DNA of 22,281 nt from Kiritimatiellia bacterium (GTDB taxonomy: Bacteria; Verrucomicrobiota; Kiritimatiellia; SLAD01). Positions 1-7,489 of the stretch are shown in pieces. The stretch lies in the NCBI GenBank assembly GCA_007125875.1, contig SLCI01000060.1, forward strand, positions 1 through 22,281, read 5' to 3'. Within the stretch, counting starts at the first letter, position 1. Every line of letters starts with the position of its first letter. The position numbers were made by a program, and so were the translations under genes. The notes below the pieces were generated by a model. It had not been told where the DNA came from. It saw only the letters and a list, made by a program, of their open reading frames with translations, and did not search any database.

Positions 1-752
1 CGCCAGTGATTGGCGAATGCCTCGTAATACAAATGCACGTAAGGCAAAGGAGGATCGCCAACACCAACGCCGTCCTGCAGTAAAAGGTAATCGATACCTG
101 TGTCGAAAAGCATATCCCTGAAATTTTCTACGACAAATTCGGGTGCTGTACGGCCGCGAAAGAAAGCGCTGATCGAAATGGCCCGATCGGGATCATTGGC
201 GCGCAGTATTTCAGCCATCGCGTGTAGATAGTCGCCCATCAACGCAGCCATATTCGGCGCACGCCAGGTCAGATCGTCAATTTCATCGGGGATGTAATAT
301 CCTGTCCAAATGGAACGATCCCCGAATGCTTCAAGCAGCGCACGCTGTAATTGCTCATTGCGCGCCATGCGAATACGGAAAAAGTCTTGAATCACCTTCT
401 CGCGACCCTTGATCTGGTTCCAAAATTCCGGATGGTGTTGCAACCCCAGCAGCACCTCCATCCCCTCCTTTTCCGCGGCAGTAAATATTCGCTCCAAAGA
501 GGGATACATCTCTGTCATGCCGCGCAATTGGTCTTGATCAGCGGACTCAAAATAGAGCACCGGTTCTTCTGCAACCCATTGCAGGACTAGCAGGTTGCCC
601 CCCAGCGATTTGATCCCTCGGAAATCCTCGCGCCACTCTTCTACGGTACGCTCCGCTTTCTCGCGATTTAGCTGGATGAAGGAGCCCGCGATCTCAGCAT
701 AGCCAGCGGTGGTTATCAGCATCACTAATAGGATAGGTAATGTTCTCTTCAT
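1..752 (-). CDS. DUF4434 / YbcH-like secreted protein, partial (C-terminus beyond left edge)
   Basis: Translating the minus strand from the ATG at 752-750 gives an uninterrupted reading frame of about 250 residues that runs off the left edge. The first 19 residues (MKRTLPILLVMLITTAGYA) form a signal peptide, so the product is exported. The mature part begins GSFIQL and carries GGNLLVLQWV (51-60), GYYIPDEIDD (151-160) and LLQDGVGVG (224-232). These are the blocks I associate with DUF4434, a TIM-barrel, glycoside-hydrolase-like family that includes E. coli YbcH. The acidic pair in the second block would be candidate catalytic residues (inference). It begins 3 bases after the stop of the NfrA-like gene, the same order as nfrB-nfrA-ybcH in E. 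coli. A role in trimming or processing the exported polysaccharide is therefore likely but unproven. The assignment rests on remembered family motifs. The frame itself is certain. Confidence 0.75.
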   Translation of the reverse strand, partial: MKRTLPILLVMLITTAGYAEIAGSFIQLNREKAERTVEEWREDFRGIKSLGGNLLVLQWVAEEPVLYFESADQDQLRGMTEMYPSLERIFTAAEKEGMEVLLGLQHHPEFWNQIKGREKVIQDFFRIRMARNEQLQRALLEAFGDRSIWTGYYIPDEIDDLTWRAPNMAALMGDYLHAMAEILRANDPDRAISISAFFRGRTAPEFVVENFRDMLFDTGIDYLLLQDGVGVGDPPLPYVHLYYEAFANHW

Positions 753-755
753 GGC

Positions 756-3700
756 TTATCTCGTAAAGTTGACTCCGATGATCCAGCCTTCAAAGTCGGT
801 GTCGCTGATGATTTCAGGCGTTTCGGTAAATCGTCCCCAGACATAGTGCGCGTAAGCATTGGCGGTCCAACGATCTCGCGTAAATTCGCGCTCGCCCTCA
901 AGAACGCGCAGGTTAAGACCGAGACCGTAATACCAATAGCTCCCTACGCCTTCGGGATCATTGTCCTGATAACGCCCCACTAAAAGTGCCTCGGGTATAG
1001 TCAGCATTATATCTCTAGGCAGTCGAAGTGTCGGACCGATATTGCCCTGCCCGAAGAAGATCCAACGCTGGGGGCTTTGCAGGTAATAACTGATCTCTCC
1101 ATAGAATCTCCGGTAAAGCCAAAGGTCTTCCCCTCGCGGCGGTCGCTCACCGGCTTCAATCCCGTAGGTATTTCGCCATAACCAGTTATCTTCGGCATTA
1201 TCACCGATCTTGAAAAGGCGCTCAAAACCAAACAGATAATTATGACGGATAAATGGTTTGTACGTAATTCCAATGCCGCCCTGATAACTGTCGCTATCAG
1301 GACGCCACGAATTGGGGTCGAAATTCCACAGCACACGAAGTGAGGTGTCAAAAGTACGCTCGTTACGAAAACCGATTTTAGGCGGCCTAAAGCCAATCGA
1401 AATTCCGCCCTGCGATTGTAATGCGCCTTGCGTGGAATCACCAGGGACGCCATCCAGCAAATCAGCGGTATCGAAATCGAAATCAGTACGCTGGCCGTAC
1501 ACTTGGAAACTCCAGCGCTTCGCAATCTTCTTGTATTCCTCTTTCAGAAGTGTGCGCGATATCGTATAGGTCTCCGCTTCATCGGCTGACTCGACGTAAG
1601 GAATGACCTCGTTGTACAGCACGATGCCGGTCTTGAATGACTCCCGCGCATCCGGATTTCGATAATCTTTCATCGACTGATAGCCACGCTCTTGCCATGC
1701 ATCGATGTCATAAGGAAACATGGCTAACGATCGATTCAGCCACTCTGTGCCTAACTCATATTCCCCCAAATGCCCCAACACGAAGGCCAAATCGCCCCAA
1801 AACGTCGCAGGAAATAAATCAGCATATTCCTCCAACCCCATCAAATCCGCTTCGGCTTGATCGATTTCCCCCAAACGGAAGAATGCCAAGCCACGCTGAT
1901 ACCTCGCCTGCAACAACGAGCTATCGTGATCGATTGCTGCCGTGAAATAACGTACAGCGCGATGCCAATTTTCCAAGCTAGATGCCGCTAGCCCCATGAC
2001 CTCATAGATTTGCGCCTGAAATATCGCATCATCTTGGGCGCTATCTAATAATTGATATCCCCCTTCGATGACCGCTGCAAAATCTTCCTGACGCAGCAAG
2101 GACCTCAACCGAACCAATTCAAGATTGAGATCCGCGGAAAGATGTAAGGCCGTATCAATATCTGCTCGTGTTGCATCGTCTCGTAATTGGTCAAAGTGCA
2201 GATAGGCACGATTCGCAAAGAAGTTGAACTGCTCCGCATTTCCCAAACGATCAGGATCCTGAATACGATTCATGAAAGTAAGCGCCAACCCCGGCATAGC
2301 GGGTGTCTTATTATTAAATGAAAACGCGATGTACATGTTAAATACGTCGTCATCCTCAGCGATGGGCAACAAGCGCTCCAGCACATCACTATACTGTTGC
2401 AATTTAAAGTCGGCCCGCGCCCGCGCCAATTGCCAAGGGCGATCAGGCGGAGCGAACGCGGCTGCGCGCTCAAGCCAATGGATAGCATCCTGTGGCTGAT
2501 TACGTTGTAGGTGGATATCAGCCAGCATGCTGCTCGCTAAGTATCGCTGTTCCGACTCGTCCAACAGTTCGACAGACTCTTCCAGCAAAGGCATAGCCTC
2601 ATCCAATCGTTGCGCTCCGTACAATTGGACAGCGTACTCGAAAAGAAAGCGTCCTTCGGGAGACTCATCAACAATCTCCTGCATAAGCAAGAAGTAGGTA
2701 TCCATATCGCCTTGCTGTCGTGACACCTGAGCCAGCTCATAGCGCGCAACTCGTCGGTCTTCCTCGGACACCTCATCATGAACCAGAATGTGCTGCAGAA
2801 TCTGGCCGCTCTCCGCAAGCAAGGACTCAATTCGCTCTTGAGCGTCATAATCATCGTCAGCTCGAGACACTTTCATCTGTAGAACATAATAAAGAGCAAG
2901 ACTGGTGTTGGGATCGTCGTTGCTTGCAAGATAACGTCGATAATAGGCTGCGGCATCATCCCAGCGATCTAATCGCTCCGCCGCGGTTGCCGCAATACGC
3001 AAATAATTGATCTCTTGCGTTGTTTCGTGGAGCGATAAAGCAGTCGCATATAACCGCTCATGCTGATCACGTAGCATGTACCAATTTAATCGCCGTTCCG
3101 TAACGGTCGTGCGGAAGACCTCATCACCCGCTGACGCCTCGTCATATTCGCGTGCCACACGAATTGCTTCATCAATCAGGTCGGCCTGCTGTAAGGCATC
3201 CAATAAGGCCAACGCGACCTCTTCATCAAATTCATACTCTAGCCTTTGCTGATAAAAACGGACCGCATCCTCCGGACGCCCATCGTGGAAAGCAATCAGT
3301 CCGCGTTGATGGAGTATTTCCAGACGTTCAGGTGGCTGCTGAAAATATGTCTGTGCCTCAGCAAATGCCTCATCGGCACGACGATAGTTACCCAATTTGT
3401 AATAACTATAGCCCCGCTTGACCTGCAGCTGCGCTCGCTGTTGTTCTTCGGTGATGACGTTGAGGGCATCCGTATATGTTGAAACAGCTTGTTCATATTC
3501 GGCTAGTTGGAAATGTGCGTTTCCGAGCGTGGTCAGGATTTGCGGAAGTGCTACAGGTACGGGATTGAGTTGAAGGGCGGCCTGCAGCTCAGGGATCGCT
3601 TCATCCCAGCGCGCTTGCTGTATCGCGCATTCAGCTACAAACATGCGGCGTGTCACCGTGTCGTCTATTTCAATAAGATCACGCACGACATCAGCGGCCG

Positions 3701-4244
3701 CTGCGAAGCGCCTTTTCCGAAACAAGACTTCCGCTAAGTTATCACCTGCTTCGATAAAGCGCGGATGGGTTGGCGGGGCGCGACGAATAAAATGTTCTAA
3801 ATCACGTATCGCCTCTTCCTCCTGACCCGAACGCAGCCGAATAAAGGCGCGCTCAAGGTGCAAATCAATCACCTCTGGGTAATAAGCCAGTAAATCCTCT
3901 ACTTGTTCGAGGGCACCTTCATAATTGCCGAGTTGGTTCTGAACATTGATTAGCATCATGCGGGCGTGATTGTTGCCCGGATCGTTATTGATTACCGTTT
4001 GAAGACTTCTTTCCGCATCGGCATACGCTTCACGCGCAACCTGTTCGTGCGCTTGTCGTAACGGCGTAGCATTTAAGAAGCGAACACGTTGCCGCTCGAA
4101 GCGTGTCAGTTCCTCGCGCGATTCCGGGACCGGAAAGGCCGCTACTGAACTTGCACACAAGGCTAGCAGCACGATGCATGTGAAGCCAAAGTGCGACCAA
4201 ACGGATTGCTGATTATTTCCAGCACTATGCGATGAACTACTCAT
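756..4244 (-). CDS. nfrA: NfrA-like outer-membrane polysaccharide exporter with periplasmic TPR region
   Basis: This 1162-residue protein has an N-terminal hydrophobic segment (about 20-36, ending SVAA) that reads as a signal peptide. It is followed by about 850 residues of degenerate TPR helices: repeated A..LF...Y..A units such as AYADAERSLQTVI, NYEGALEQVEDLL and NAHFQLAEYEQAVSTYTDAL. From about residue 909 to the end the sequence changes to alternating aromatic/polar strands (YGQRTDFDF, WSFQVYG, WYYGLGLNLRV, ending GWIIGVNFTR), as expected for a C-terminal outer-membrane beta-barrel of the NfrA_C type. E. coli NfrA is about 990 residues, so this one has a longer TPR arm. In E. coli NfrA is the phage N4 receptor and exports the polymer made by NfrB. 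The start ATG overlaps the nfrB stop by 8 bases (ATGAGTAG), implying translational coupling. TPR-barrel exporters such as BcsC or PgaA are alternatives, but the partner enzyme argues for NfrA. Confidence 0.82.
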   Translation of the reverse strand: MSSSSHSAGNNQQSVWSHFGFTCIVLLALCASSVAAFPVPESREELTRFERQRVRFLNATPLRQAHEQVAREAYADAERSLQTVINNDPGNNHARMMLINVQNQLGNYEGALEQVEDLLAYYPEVIDLHLERAFIRLRSGQEEEAIRDLEHFIRRAPPTHPRFIEAGDNLAEVLFRKRRFAAAADVVRDLIEIDDTVTRRMFVAECAIQQARWDEAIPELQAALQLNPVPVALPQILTTLGNAHFQLAEYEQAVSTYTDALNVITEEQQRAQLQVKRGYSYYKLGNYRRADEAFAEAQTYFQQPPERLEILHQRGLIAFHDGRPEDAVRFYQQRLEYEFDEEVALALLDALQQADLIDEAIRVAREYDEASAGDEVFRTTVTERRLNWYMLRDQHERLYATALSLHETTQEINYLRIAATAAERLDRWDDAAAYYRRYLASNDDPNTSLALYYVLQMKVSRADDDYDAQERIESLLAESGQILQHILVHDEVSEEDRRVARYELAQVSRQQGDMDTYFLLMQEIVDESPEGRFLFEYAVQLYGAQRLDEAMPLLEESVELLDESEQRYLASSMLADIHLQRNQPQDAIHWLERAAAFAPPDRPWQLARARADFKLQQYSDVLERLLPIAEDDDVFNMYIAFSFNNKTPAMPGLALTFMNRIQDPDRLGNAEQFNFFANRAYLHFDQLRDDATRADIDTALHLSADLNLELVRLRSLLRQEDFAAVIEGGYQLLDSAQDDAIFQAQIYEVMGLAASSLENWHRAVRYFTAAIDHDSSLLQARYQRGLAFFRLGEIDQAEADLMGLEEYADLFPATFWGDLAFVLGHLGEYELGTEWLNRSLAMFPYDIDAWQERGYQSMKDYRNPDARESFKTGIVLYNEVIPYVESADEAETYTISRTLLKEEYKKIAKRWSFQVYGQRTDFDFDTADLLDGVPGDSTQGALQSQGGISIGFRPPKIGFRNERTFDTSLRVLWNFDPNSWRPDSDSYQGGIGITYKPFIRHNYLFGFERLFKIGDNAEDNWLWRNTYGIEAGERPPRGEDLWLYRRFYGEISYYLQSPQRWIFFGQGNIGPTLRLPRDIMLTIPEALLVGRYQDNDPEGVGSYWYYGLGLNLRVLEGEREFTRDRWTANAYAHYVWGRFTETPEIISDTDFEGWIIGVNFTR

Positions 4245-6303
4245 TCCGGCTCCTCAGAAAGGTCTCTAATTGTTCGGACGTGATTGTGTCCATAGAGACC
4301 AGCACATCCCCTAAACGTTCATCTGTGCGCTTCTGCTGACGCAAAGCATCACGCAATTGCTCCTCGGTCAGCAGCCCATCCTCGAGCAACTGTTGGCCCA
4401 GCCGTTCTGATTGAACTTGCGAATCATGGCCTGGCGCGTATCCACGACGGATGGCAAAATCGATATCGGCTCCGGTTGCTAGTCGGAAGGCAACCTTCTG
4501 TTGCAATAATTGACTCATGCCATCTTCAGAAAGCCCACCCTTGCCTATCTCTTTCGCGAGGATTAGCCGATCCCCCTCGATGGCTAACGGATAAACCCGG
4601 TGCTCCTCCGCAAATGCCCTTGGCACAAGTTCTACTACATTACGATTAATATGGGGGTCGATTTCAACAGCTTGCTGATTCTCCTGTTCAGCTACCACTT
4701 GAACAATATCCTCTTCCCACAGGACATCGAGATCCACAAGAATCTGACCAAGTTTTCCACCCTTCTCTCGCTGGATGGCCAACGCCTGATCCAGCTGATC
4801 CGTTGTCACCATGCGTCGCTCAAGCAGGAGATCGCCCAGCTTACGGCGGTACTGCCGCATTTGTTCTTCGCTCGGCCATGCATGAGAGGTTTTGCCCCAT
4901 TCCGGTACTTTCCCACTGATCTTGGCTTTAATAAAACGCTGGATAGCCAAGACCGTCGCACAAAAGTTAACAAAGTTCCCCACAAAGAGTCTGGGCACAG
5001 CCATAAGCCCCTCGGGGATACTGTAAATTCGTGAAGTGGCATAGATACGGTTTAGAATGCGCCACGCAAAAATACCTATCACGACCATGGCGATCTTGAA
5101 GATGGGCTCATGCACTTCAACAAGTGGCGGTATCTGTCCATCGGTATTGAACGCATTATACGTTATCGTACCTGCCCAATACGCCACAACAACGTATCCC
5201 AGCATAACTGCGAGATTCGTAATTAGTGCCTTGCGATCTCTATACAGGAAGTAGTTTGAACCGAGAGATTTTGTCCATCCGGCACTCCATCCCTGTAGCG
5301 AGATCCCGAGGATCCAGCGCGATTTCTGCCGCACAGCAGAAATGAATTCATTCGGAAAATACTCACGCGTTGCTACTGGTTGTTGCACAATAACTTCTTT
5401 TTCACCGCGACCAAACCAGCGGCGTCGCTGCTGACGAAATTGCACCCATTGTTGCAAGAAGATCTTTTTGCCTGGCATCTTGTTGAGCAATATTCCGAGC
5501 AAATAATCTTCGGTCAGCGATTTAATATCGAAGATCTGATTATTTCTTCTGCCAGCGAGCCATTCAATGGTTTGACGACTTAATGCTGTTCCCACCCCAG
5601 CCGAAGGAAGGGAGTCGGCCAATACTTCTCGTGCCCGCATATCTTTCGTATGGTTTTCTGCAAATTCATCCCGATACACACCCGCAATCAGATGATGCAA
5701 TGGTCCATCGAGAGGGAAAACCGGCAACTGAATGAAATCAACACGCGGCATCAAGTGGTTGATGAATCGTAGCCACAAGGGATGAACGATATCCTCCGCA
5801 TCCTGCATCACAAAGGCCTCAAATCGAATAGCATGCTTTTTCTCGAAAATTAGGATGCCCTGATAAATCCAATTCAAACAATCGGCTTTGTTTGTTGGTC
5901 CATCAGCAGGCGTCGTGATGATCTCAATGTTCGGGAAAACCTCTCGCGCCTTCTGTGCCTCGTGCGCTGTCGCCTCGTCGTTGGGATACACCCCAACAAA
6001 GATGTGAAAATTCTTATAATCCAAGGCGCCGGCTGTATTCAAAAGCATCCGCTGTATGATATTCGATTCATCCCAGGCAGGGATCATGATTGCGATCGGT
6101 TTTTCGGGAGTAGCAAGCAGTTGCTCGCGCGTGACCGGCGTGATCAACTTACGCCGAAACAATCGGCGATAAATCAATCGCGTGTAATGCACCAGGTCCA
6201 TGAAAAGGTCATCGATCCCGCTGATGAGAAAAACGAAGACCAAGCCGATAAACAGCAGGCGAAAGGCATACCAAACACTATAACCTAGATCAAAAGTTTC
6301 CAT
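4237..6303 (-). CDS. nfrB: NfrB-like glycosyltransferase family 2 with two C-terminal MshEN c-di-GMP sensor modules
   Basis: A 688-residue inner-membrane polysaccharide synthase. A transmembrane segment spans about 10-30. The GT-A core carries MIPAWDESN (73-81), the acidic metal/nucleotide motif QDAEDIVHP (167-175), the acceptor-site TED (264-266) and QKSRW (326-330), a QxxRW signature; a second QRRRW occurs at 292-296. Further membrane helices lie at about 360-380, 402-420 and 436-456. Residues 488-540 and 634-686 each hold two 24-residue half-motifs starting (K/R)LG and separated by exactly 5 residues, the MshEN/T2SSE_N arrangement that binds c-di-GMP. The first is followed by a full T2SSE_N subdomain; the second ends the protein. 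E. coli NfrB makes an N-acetylmannosamine polymer when c-di-GMP is bound. No PilZ domain is present, so it is not BcsA. The only in-frame start is ATG 6303. The nearest Shine-Dalgarno (GAGGAG) is 18 bases away, with a small CUGAAG-capped hairpin between. Confidence 0.88.
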   Translation of the reverse strand: METFDLGYSVWYAFRLLFIGLVFVFLISGIDDLFMDLVHYTRLIYRRLFRRKLITPVTREQLLATPEKPIAIMIPAWDESNIIQRMLLNTAGALDYKNFHIFVGVYPNDEATAHEAQKAREVFPNIEIITTPADGPTNKADCLNWIYQGILIFEKKHAIRFEAFVMQDAEDIVHPLWLRFINHLMPRVDFIQLPVFPLDGPLHHLIAGVYRDEFAENHTKDMRAREVLADSLPSAGVGTALSRQTIEWLAGRRNNQIFDIKSLTEDYLLGILLNKMPGKKIFLQQWVQFRQQRRRWFGRGEKEVIVQQPVATREYFPNEFISAVRQKSRWILGISLQGWSAGWTKSLGSNYFLYRDRKALITNLAVMLGYVVVAYWAGTITYNAFNTDGQIPPLVEVHEPIFKIAMVVIGIFAWRILNRIYATSRIYSIPEGLMAVPRLFVGNFVNFCATVLAIQRFIKAKISGKVPEWGKTSHAWPSEEQMRQYRRKLGDLLLERRMVTTDQLDQALAIQREKGGKLGQILVDLDVLWEEDIVQVVAEQENQQAVEIDPHINRNVVELVPRAFAEEHRVYPLAIEGDRLILAKEIGKGGLSEDGMSQLLQQKVAFRLATGADIDFAIRRGYAPGHDSQVQSERLGQQLLEDGLLTEEQLRDALRQQKRTDERLGDVLVSMDTITSEQLETFLRSRNE

Positions 6304-6330
6304 TGTATAAACGCTTCAGCGCTCCTCTTA

Positions 6331-7479
6331 TCATGATAAATCGAAAAATGACTCCAACCCGGCGACATGCCGCTCAGCCGCTCGCCCATCTCCATACGGA
6401 TTAATCTTTACAGACATCTGGCTATACAAATCGTTTCGTGTGAGCATCTCATGAACGCCTGCAACGATATCGTCTCTTCGTGCCCCAACTAAGCGAACTG
6501 TTCCTGCCTCTACGGCTTCCGGCCGCTCCGTTGTGTTCCGCATGACCAGTACAGGCTTACCCAAACTGGGTGCCTCTTCCTGTACACCGCCCGAATCTGT
6601 AAGCACCAAATAAGAGCGCGCCATCAGAGCCACAAAGGGCAAATAATCCAACGGCTCAATAAGGTGAATGTTAGAATCAGCCCTGTCATGACCACGAAGA
6701 ATACGATCTACCGGCTCGCGCACGCGCGGATTAAGATGCACGGGATACACGAAATGGACGTCGGGAAAGGCAGCAGACAAATCGGCTATGGCATGACAAA
6801 TCTGATCGAAACCGTCCCCAAAATTTTCGCGACGATGTCCGGTAATCAAAACCATCCGTGGCCCTGAGTCGCAACCCGGCTGTAAGCTCTCTGGTAAAGA
6901 CGAAATCGTAGGAGGACTCAATTCGATTTTTTCTAGAACCAAGAAAAGTGCGTCGATAACCGGATTACCGGTCACAAGAATCGCATCATCGGCGATATGC
7001 TCTTTTAATAAGTTGTCCCGGCTGGTCTGCGTCGGCGCAAAATGCAATGAGGCCAATCGAGAAGTCAGCACACGGTTAGCTTCTTCCGGCCACGGCGATT
7101 GCATGTTGCCTGTCCGTAACCCCGCTTCGACATGTCCGACCGGAATGTGTTTATAAAAGGCAGCTAACGTCGCGCAAAAAACCGTCGTGGTGTCGCCTTG
7201 CACCAACACCATATCGGGTTTTGCAGTGTCGAGATATTGCTCCAGGCCAGTTAACGCCCTTGCGGTAAAGTCCGTCAGCGACTGATCAGGTCTCATCAAG
7301 TTCAGATCTACGTCCGGCCTAATGTCGAAGACTTTGCATACCTGATCTAACATCTGACGATGTTGCGCAGTCACGCAGACCTCGCACTCGAACGAAGGAT
7401 GCTCCTGTAGCGCCAAAATGATTGGCGCCATCTTGATGGCCTCGGGCCTCGTCCCAAATATGATGCTTATTTTCTTCAA
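6331..7479 (-). CDS. wecB: UDP-N-acetylglucosamine 2-epimerase, non-hydrolysing
   Basis: A 382-residue cytoplasmic enzyme that interconverts UDP-GlcNAc and UDP-ManNAc. The length is normal for the family. Diagnostic motifs are all present: FGTRPEAIKMAP (8-19), VQGDTTTVF (93-101) with the conserved Asp, HVEAGLRT (116-123), PEEANR (131-136), GHRRENFGDGF (214-224) and TDSGGVQEEAPSLGKPV (294-310), followed by NTTERPEAVEAG. The start is a TTG at 7479, preceded by GAGG eight bases upstream and lying 10 bases after the stop of the c-di-GMP enzyme gene. The gap to nfrB is 27 bases. In E. coli the NfrB pathway draws UDP-ManNAc from the distant wecB of the enterobacterial common antigen cluster. Here the epimerase sits directly upstream of the synthase, so its likely job is to supply that donor. 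It could also serve other ManNAc-containing glycans. Confidence 0.93.
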   Translation of the reverse strand: MKKISIIFGTRPEAIKMAPIILALQEHPSFECEVCVTAQHRQMLDQVCKVFDIRPDVDLNLMRPDQSLTDFTARALTGLEQYLDTAKPDMVLVQGDTTTVFCATLAAFYKHIPVGHVEAGLRTGNMQSPWPEEANRVLTSRLASLHFAPTQTSRDNLLKEHIADDAILVTGNPVIDALFLVLEKIELSPPTISSLPESLQPGCDSGPRMVLITGHRRENFGDGFDQICHAIADLSAAFPDVHFVYPVHLNPRVREPVDRILRGHDRADSNIHLIEPLDYLPFVALMARSYLVLTDSGGVQEEAPSLGKPVLVMRNTTERPEAVEAGTVRLVGARRDDIVAGVHEMLTRNDLYSQMSVKINPYGDGRAAERHVAGLESFFDLS

Positions 7480-7489
7480 CGCCTACGCC

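Noticed and set aside
1007..1525. 172-codon minus-strand frame within nfrA
   Set aside because: It is out of frame with the barrel-coding region, and its composition is that of a shadow frame.
4600..5034. 144-codon plus-strand frame opposite the NfrB-like gene
   Set aside because: It overlaps the MshEN-coding part of nfrB and has no recognisable product.
4237..6303. Cellulose synthase (BcsA) or PNAG synthase (PgaC) reading of the glycosyltransferase
   Set aside because: There is no PilZ domain, and the C-terminal MshEN modules plus the NfrA/DUF4434 neighbours fit NfrB instead.
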